From contig NC_012873.2 of NCBI RefSeq assembly GCF_000003195.3, positions 9,943,894 through 10,007,893 on the forward strand: a DNA stretch of 64,000 nucleotides, read 5' to 3'. The number at the start of each line of letters is the position of its first letter. Position 1 is the first letter of the stretch. The notes under the pieces are model-generated. The model was not told where the DNA came from. It made no database searches and saw nothing but the letters and a program-made list of their open reading frames with translations. The translations under genes were made by a program, and so were the position numbers. Of the stretch, positions 59,032-64,000 are shown piece by piece. The DNA is from Sorghum bicolor. Lineage: Eukaryota > Streptophyta > Magnoliopsida > Poales > Poaceae.

Positions 59032-59267
59032 GGCCTTGTTTAGTTCCCTCCAAAAACCAAAAACTTTTTAAGATTCTCCGTCACATCGAATCTTGCGGCA
59101 CATGCATAAGACACTAAATATAGACAAAAATAAAAACTAATTGTACAGTGTAAATCACGAGATGAATCTTTTAAGCCCAGTTACTCCATGATTAGACAAT
59201 GTTTATCAAATAAAAACAAAAGTGCTACAGTCTCAAAACCAAAAAAAATTCGGAACTAAACAAGGCC
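59032..59267. mobile_element. Tourist-like MITE (GGCCTTGTTTAG family), copy 5, intact ends
   Basis: GGCCTTGTTTAGTTCC at the left and GGAACTAAACAAGGCC at the right, a perfect terminal inverted repeat. TAA direct duplications at 59029-59031 and 59268-59270. It is the best-preserved copy and defines the family as TAA-targeting. Confidence 0.93.
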
Positions 59268-60285
59268 TAAGCTAGCCAACTCAAAGGCTGAAGAAAAAGC
59301 ACGGCACTAGAAGATGGACCGGCCACTGGCCTTCATAGGCGAGCACTGCTCGGCCTGGAGGATACGGCACTCAAGTGCTCTTCCCTGGCAGCACCCCTGG
59401 CTGAGGTGCTCGGAGTGCACGGCGCAGGTGCACTTGGTGCTGTCCGGCCGTGAATACTAACCACAGCAAAAGAAATAAATTACTACACTAATAAATAGCA
59501 AAAGATTGCTTTTGTAGGATACAGATGCAAGAACCTAAAGTTCTCACCAATCACAAACTGAACTCAAAAGGCCAGCACATCATCTCTCTTGATCTCCACT
59601 CCGATGCATCAATCAGCGCTGCACTAGATGCAGTAGTGCCCAGAAGCAATCGAACACAGAGGAACACAGAGCAGAAACGCAGCGCAGCTGCAGGAGACCA
59701 CACGGCGTCGGTCTGCTCACAGCTAAATATTATAAATATTATATAGGTTTTGGCCAATATATTATTTGATGATAATTAATTCTAGGGCTACAAATGATTT
59801 AATTTCAGATTAGTTTGTGATCTTTTATTAACTCAACTTAAATAGCCAGTTTGTAATAGCTCTTATAGAGAAGTTGAAGAAAGGAAAAAGGAGGCCACAT
59901 GCGCGCGCCGCCGCCGTCGAGCCGAGCCGTGCCGTGAAGGGAGGAATAACGGGATCCAGTTTCAAATCATGTCCGTTATCGGATTGATGGCAATTGATTG
60001 ACCATTTTCTCTCTTGCCTATTTCTTTCCATCCCCGCGGGCTCTTTCCTCTGTTGGAATTTTATTTCATGTCGAGCAGCACTGAATCTTCCCCGTTCCGA
60101 ATCTCTGCGCGCATGGAGAGATCAGAAGAGCAGGCCTCCAGAACTTGACGCCTCGCATTGAGACACCTGTTAAGTTCGCGGGACTTCTCCTTCCTGGTGG
60201 ATGCTAGGGGGATCGATACATCTCCTTCCTGGTGGATGCTCGCGGGACTACACTGTGAATCTCTTCTTACATCGACTGTAGTCCG

Positions 60286-60375
60286 CTATTTCAAGCAACA
60301 CACTATATCGACTAGTGCGAATGGAGCCCACTATTTCAAGCAACGCACTATATTGACTAGTGCGAATGGAGCCGC
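60286..60375. repeat. 45-bp tandem duplication
   Basis: CTATTTCAAGCAACRCACTA...GTGCGAATGGAGCC occurs twice in a row with two or three differences. TCTCCTTCCTGGTGGATGCT is likewise duplicated just upstream (~60186 and ~60221). Confidence 0.85.
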
Positions 60376-60756
60376 CGGTGTCTTCGACACTGATCCCTCT
60401 TCAGGGTACATCTTTAATTTATTTTGTCTAATTTTCAGTACGTCTACAATTATATTTGTAATGTTTCATTAGTCTGAGTAGCGGTAATATTGCACGCGTA
60501 TACATATATACCACCACCTTATTGATTATATTTTTTTGAATTAAATCAAATATTAAAATATCTAAATTTCTAACACTCACACGGTGCGAGCCGCACCGGT
60601 CGGGAACAAGCGGATGGAGGAGCTCGGACCCAGAGCGAGCACCGCTCAGATGAGCGCACACAGCGCAAAGCACTCGGCGCTGGTAGCGCTACTGCCTGGC
60701 CTCATCTGCAACCGACGAATGAACATGAGACCGAGCATAGAGAAGAAAGCCACCAC

Positions 60757-60945
60757 AAAATTGACGAAAACTCATCAAAACAAAATGAATTGCTCCCAAA
60801 CTTGGCACAAGCGATTTAGCACAAACTCATCCCAAAAAGTTATATCTCGACCAGAAAATTGACGAGAACTCAGTCAAAACAAAATGAATTGCTCCCAAAC
60901 TGGGCACAAGCGATTTAGCACAAACTCATCCTAAAAAGTTATCAT
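60757..60945. repeat. 98-bp tandem duplication
   Basis: AAAATTGACGARAACTC starts at 60757 and 60855. Both units contain GAATTGCTCCCAAACT and GCGATTTAGCACAAACTC. Few differences, so it is fairly recent. Confidence 0.85.
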
Positions 60946-62176
60946 CTGGAATTAACCCAAACTCTAAAAAATCCAGATCGTGGCCAAGAACAAAAATGAG
61001 AAAAACTCAAAAATAAAGTGACAAAAATCACAGACAAAACAAGTGAATCTTGGAGGACAAATGGAGGATTTAGGCCTCCATTCCCATACCAAAATCTAAC
61101 AAAAATACACTACGAATTTTTCAGTTCATGGGACATCTATAGAACTAAGAAGGGAAAAACTAATCCAACGTGGAAATGGGAGAAATGACATGATGAGAAA
61201 GAGGTGAGAGAGATGGGGGACTCCCCCTCCTCATTTATCAGACATATTACACATTCTCCATTTGCCCTTGGATATTTTAGAGCGAACTAGCTAGCCACAG
61301 AGGCATTTTAGTCCAACCCGACATAGTTTCCATCTGACAGCCACCGTGTCCTTCATGAGATGGCTTAGCCTTAACGCCAACTCATAGATGTCATCATGTG
61401 CCGTCCGTTCCTCCTCGGAACCTCCGCTTAGGTTTTGAGGCTAAAATCTGTGAAACCCGTCCCGAGTAGTGTACTCCATACGCATCCCTCGCTGCTCGAC
61501 ACGTGTTACCGCCGTCCTCGACCGCCAGCCCACCAAGTCTTCCTGAGCCTCGCTCGACTCGCACGTCCGCCGTCTTGACTTGGTCAATATGGTCACTCCC
61601 ATATACACTTGCGCTTATCGATGTCCCAGGTGACAGCCACCACGGCTAGTCACCCAGTCTCCTGGTCCGTCAGTCCAAACCTCATGTCCACCCTTCACCG
61701 CTCCAGGTCCATCGGTACGACACGTCTCTACTTAACCTTCACCTCGCCGTCGATCACCGCCTCCGAGCTACACACCTACACATCACAAGCCAAGACACAT
61801 GTCGTATGACCCAACTCACGCCAAAGATTAGTAACCAACTCAACCTAGACCGTGGATCACGTTGACAATCACTCATCACAAATCGGCACATATCAACATT
61901 GTGTTCGCAAATTATGAAGTAGAATGGCTTGAGGCTGTGTTGGATAAAGGGTAGGTTTTAACATATTCCATTGACAGGCCTAAAGATGCCTGGGCTTATG
62001 GGCGGCCTTCTGGGTTCTCAGCCCAAGCAATACAAATCTGAACCTCCCACCAAATTCTTATTCTGTCATACATGCATGGCTGTACATTTTGTAGCCAACC
62101 AAGCTACATACATGCACATCATCATTGTACTTTGTTGTGTGTTACATTCATAGATAAATATATTATATAACCATCA

Positions 62177-63765
<1,589 letters not shown>

Positions 63766-63893
63766 GCATATATGCCCTAACTCACAGTTCTTCTATGATC
63801 ATAAGAAGAACACGAGTAGCTGCTGCTACTACAAAGCTAGCTCGCCCGAGTAGCTTTTGGTGGCTTATTTGTAACTGGCACGCACGAGCACCC

Positions 63894-63956
63894 TATTTAT
63901 AGTGCCGTTGCAGTTATTATGCATGCAAATGGCGAGGCGCTCTGCTAGGGAGTCAA
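63894..63956 (-). promoter_or_regulatory. Core promoter of peroxidase gene 2 (W-box, RY, TATA)
   Basis: On the minus strand, W-box TTGACT (63956-63951), RY element TTGCATGCAT (~63928-63919) and TATA box CACTATAAATAGG (core 63901-63894), then the ATG at 63765. AACTGC...AACGGCACTATAAATAGG closely matches AACTGCCAACGCCACTATAAATAGG of gene 1. Confidence 0.65.
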
Positions 63957-64000
63957 AGTTAGGCCACTCTGGTGGAATATTTGGACAAGTTCCGTGGCGT

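Overview
This is nuclear plant DNA, most likely from a panicoid grass of the Sorghum/Andropogoneae type. The evidence is the TE mix: long LTR retrotransposons, a Tat/RIRE2-like gypsy element, and many short MITEs starting GGCCTTGTTTAGTT with TAA target duplications. The three-exon class III peroxidases with GC-rich codon use and the (C+G)-rich 5' end of the large gene fit as well. Species is inferred from style only; no database search was possible.

Layout. 1-2919: intergenic DNA with MITEs. 2920-5982 (-): an unbroken 1020-codon gene of unknown function, with an acidic middle, a C-terminal coiled coil and two in-frame coding minisatellites. 5983-8566: intergenic DNA with a MITE and a possible Helitron end. 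8572-34602: the main feature, one retrotransposon insertion in LTR-INT-LTR-INT-LTR-INT-LTR form. It has four ~5.2-kb LTRs and three 1766-bp internal regions, bounded by a perfect 5-bp target duplication (CTTCC). The internal regions have a tRNA-iMet primer site but no gag or pol, so it is a non-autonomous, LARD-like element. Diagnostic differences show the two middle LTRs are hybrids: their 5' parts match LTR4 and their 3' tips match LTR1. Serial unequal recombination predicts exactly this.

34922-47047: a full-length Tat/RIRE2-like Ty3/gypsy element with two 990-bp LTRs, decayed gag-pol on + and a spliced antisense ORF on -. An internal deletion joins the truncated integrase to the truncated antisense ORF. 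47048-56000: a (TTA)n microsatellite, a 5'-truncated LINE, a MULE-like GC-rich segment, several Tourist-like MITEs, a 0.93-kb foldback element and a CACTA element with promoter-like and minisatellite cargo.

56068-57262 (+) and 62206-63765 (-): two convergent class III peroxidase genes of 326 and 321 codons. They share gene structure and a W-box/RY/TATA promoter layout, so they are paralogues from a local inverted duplication. Both would be secreted haem peroxidases. The three apparently functional host genes sit at the edges; about 26 kb + 12 kb of retrotransposon fills the middle.
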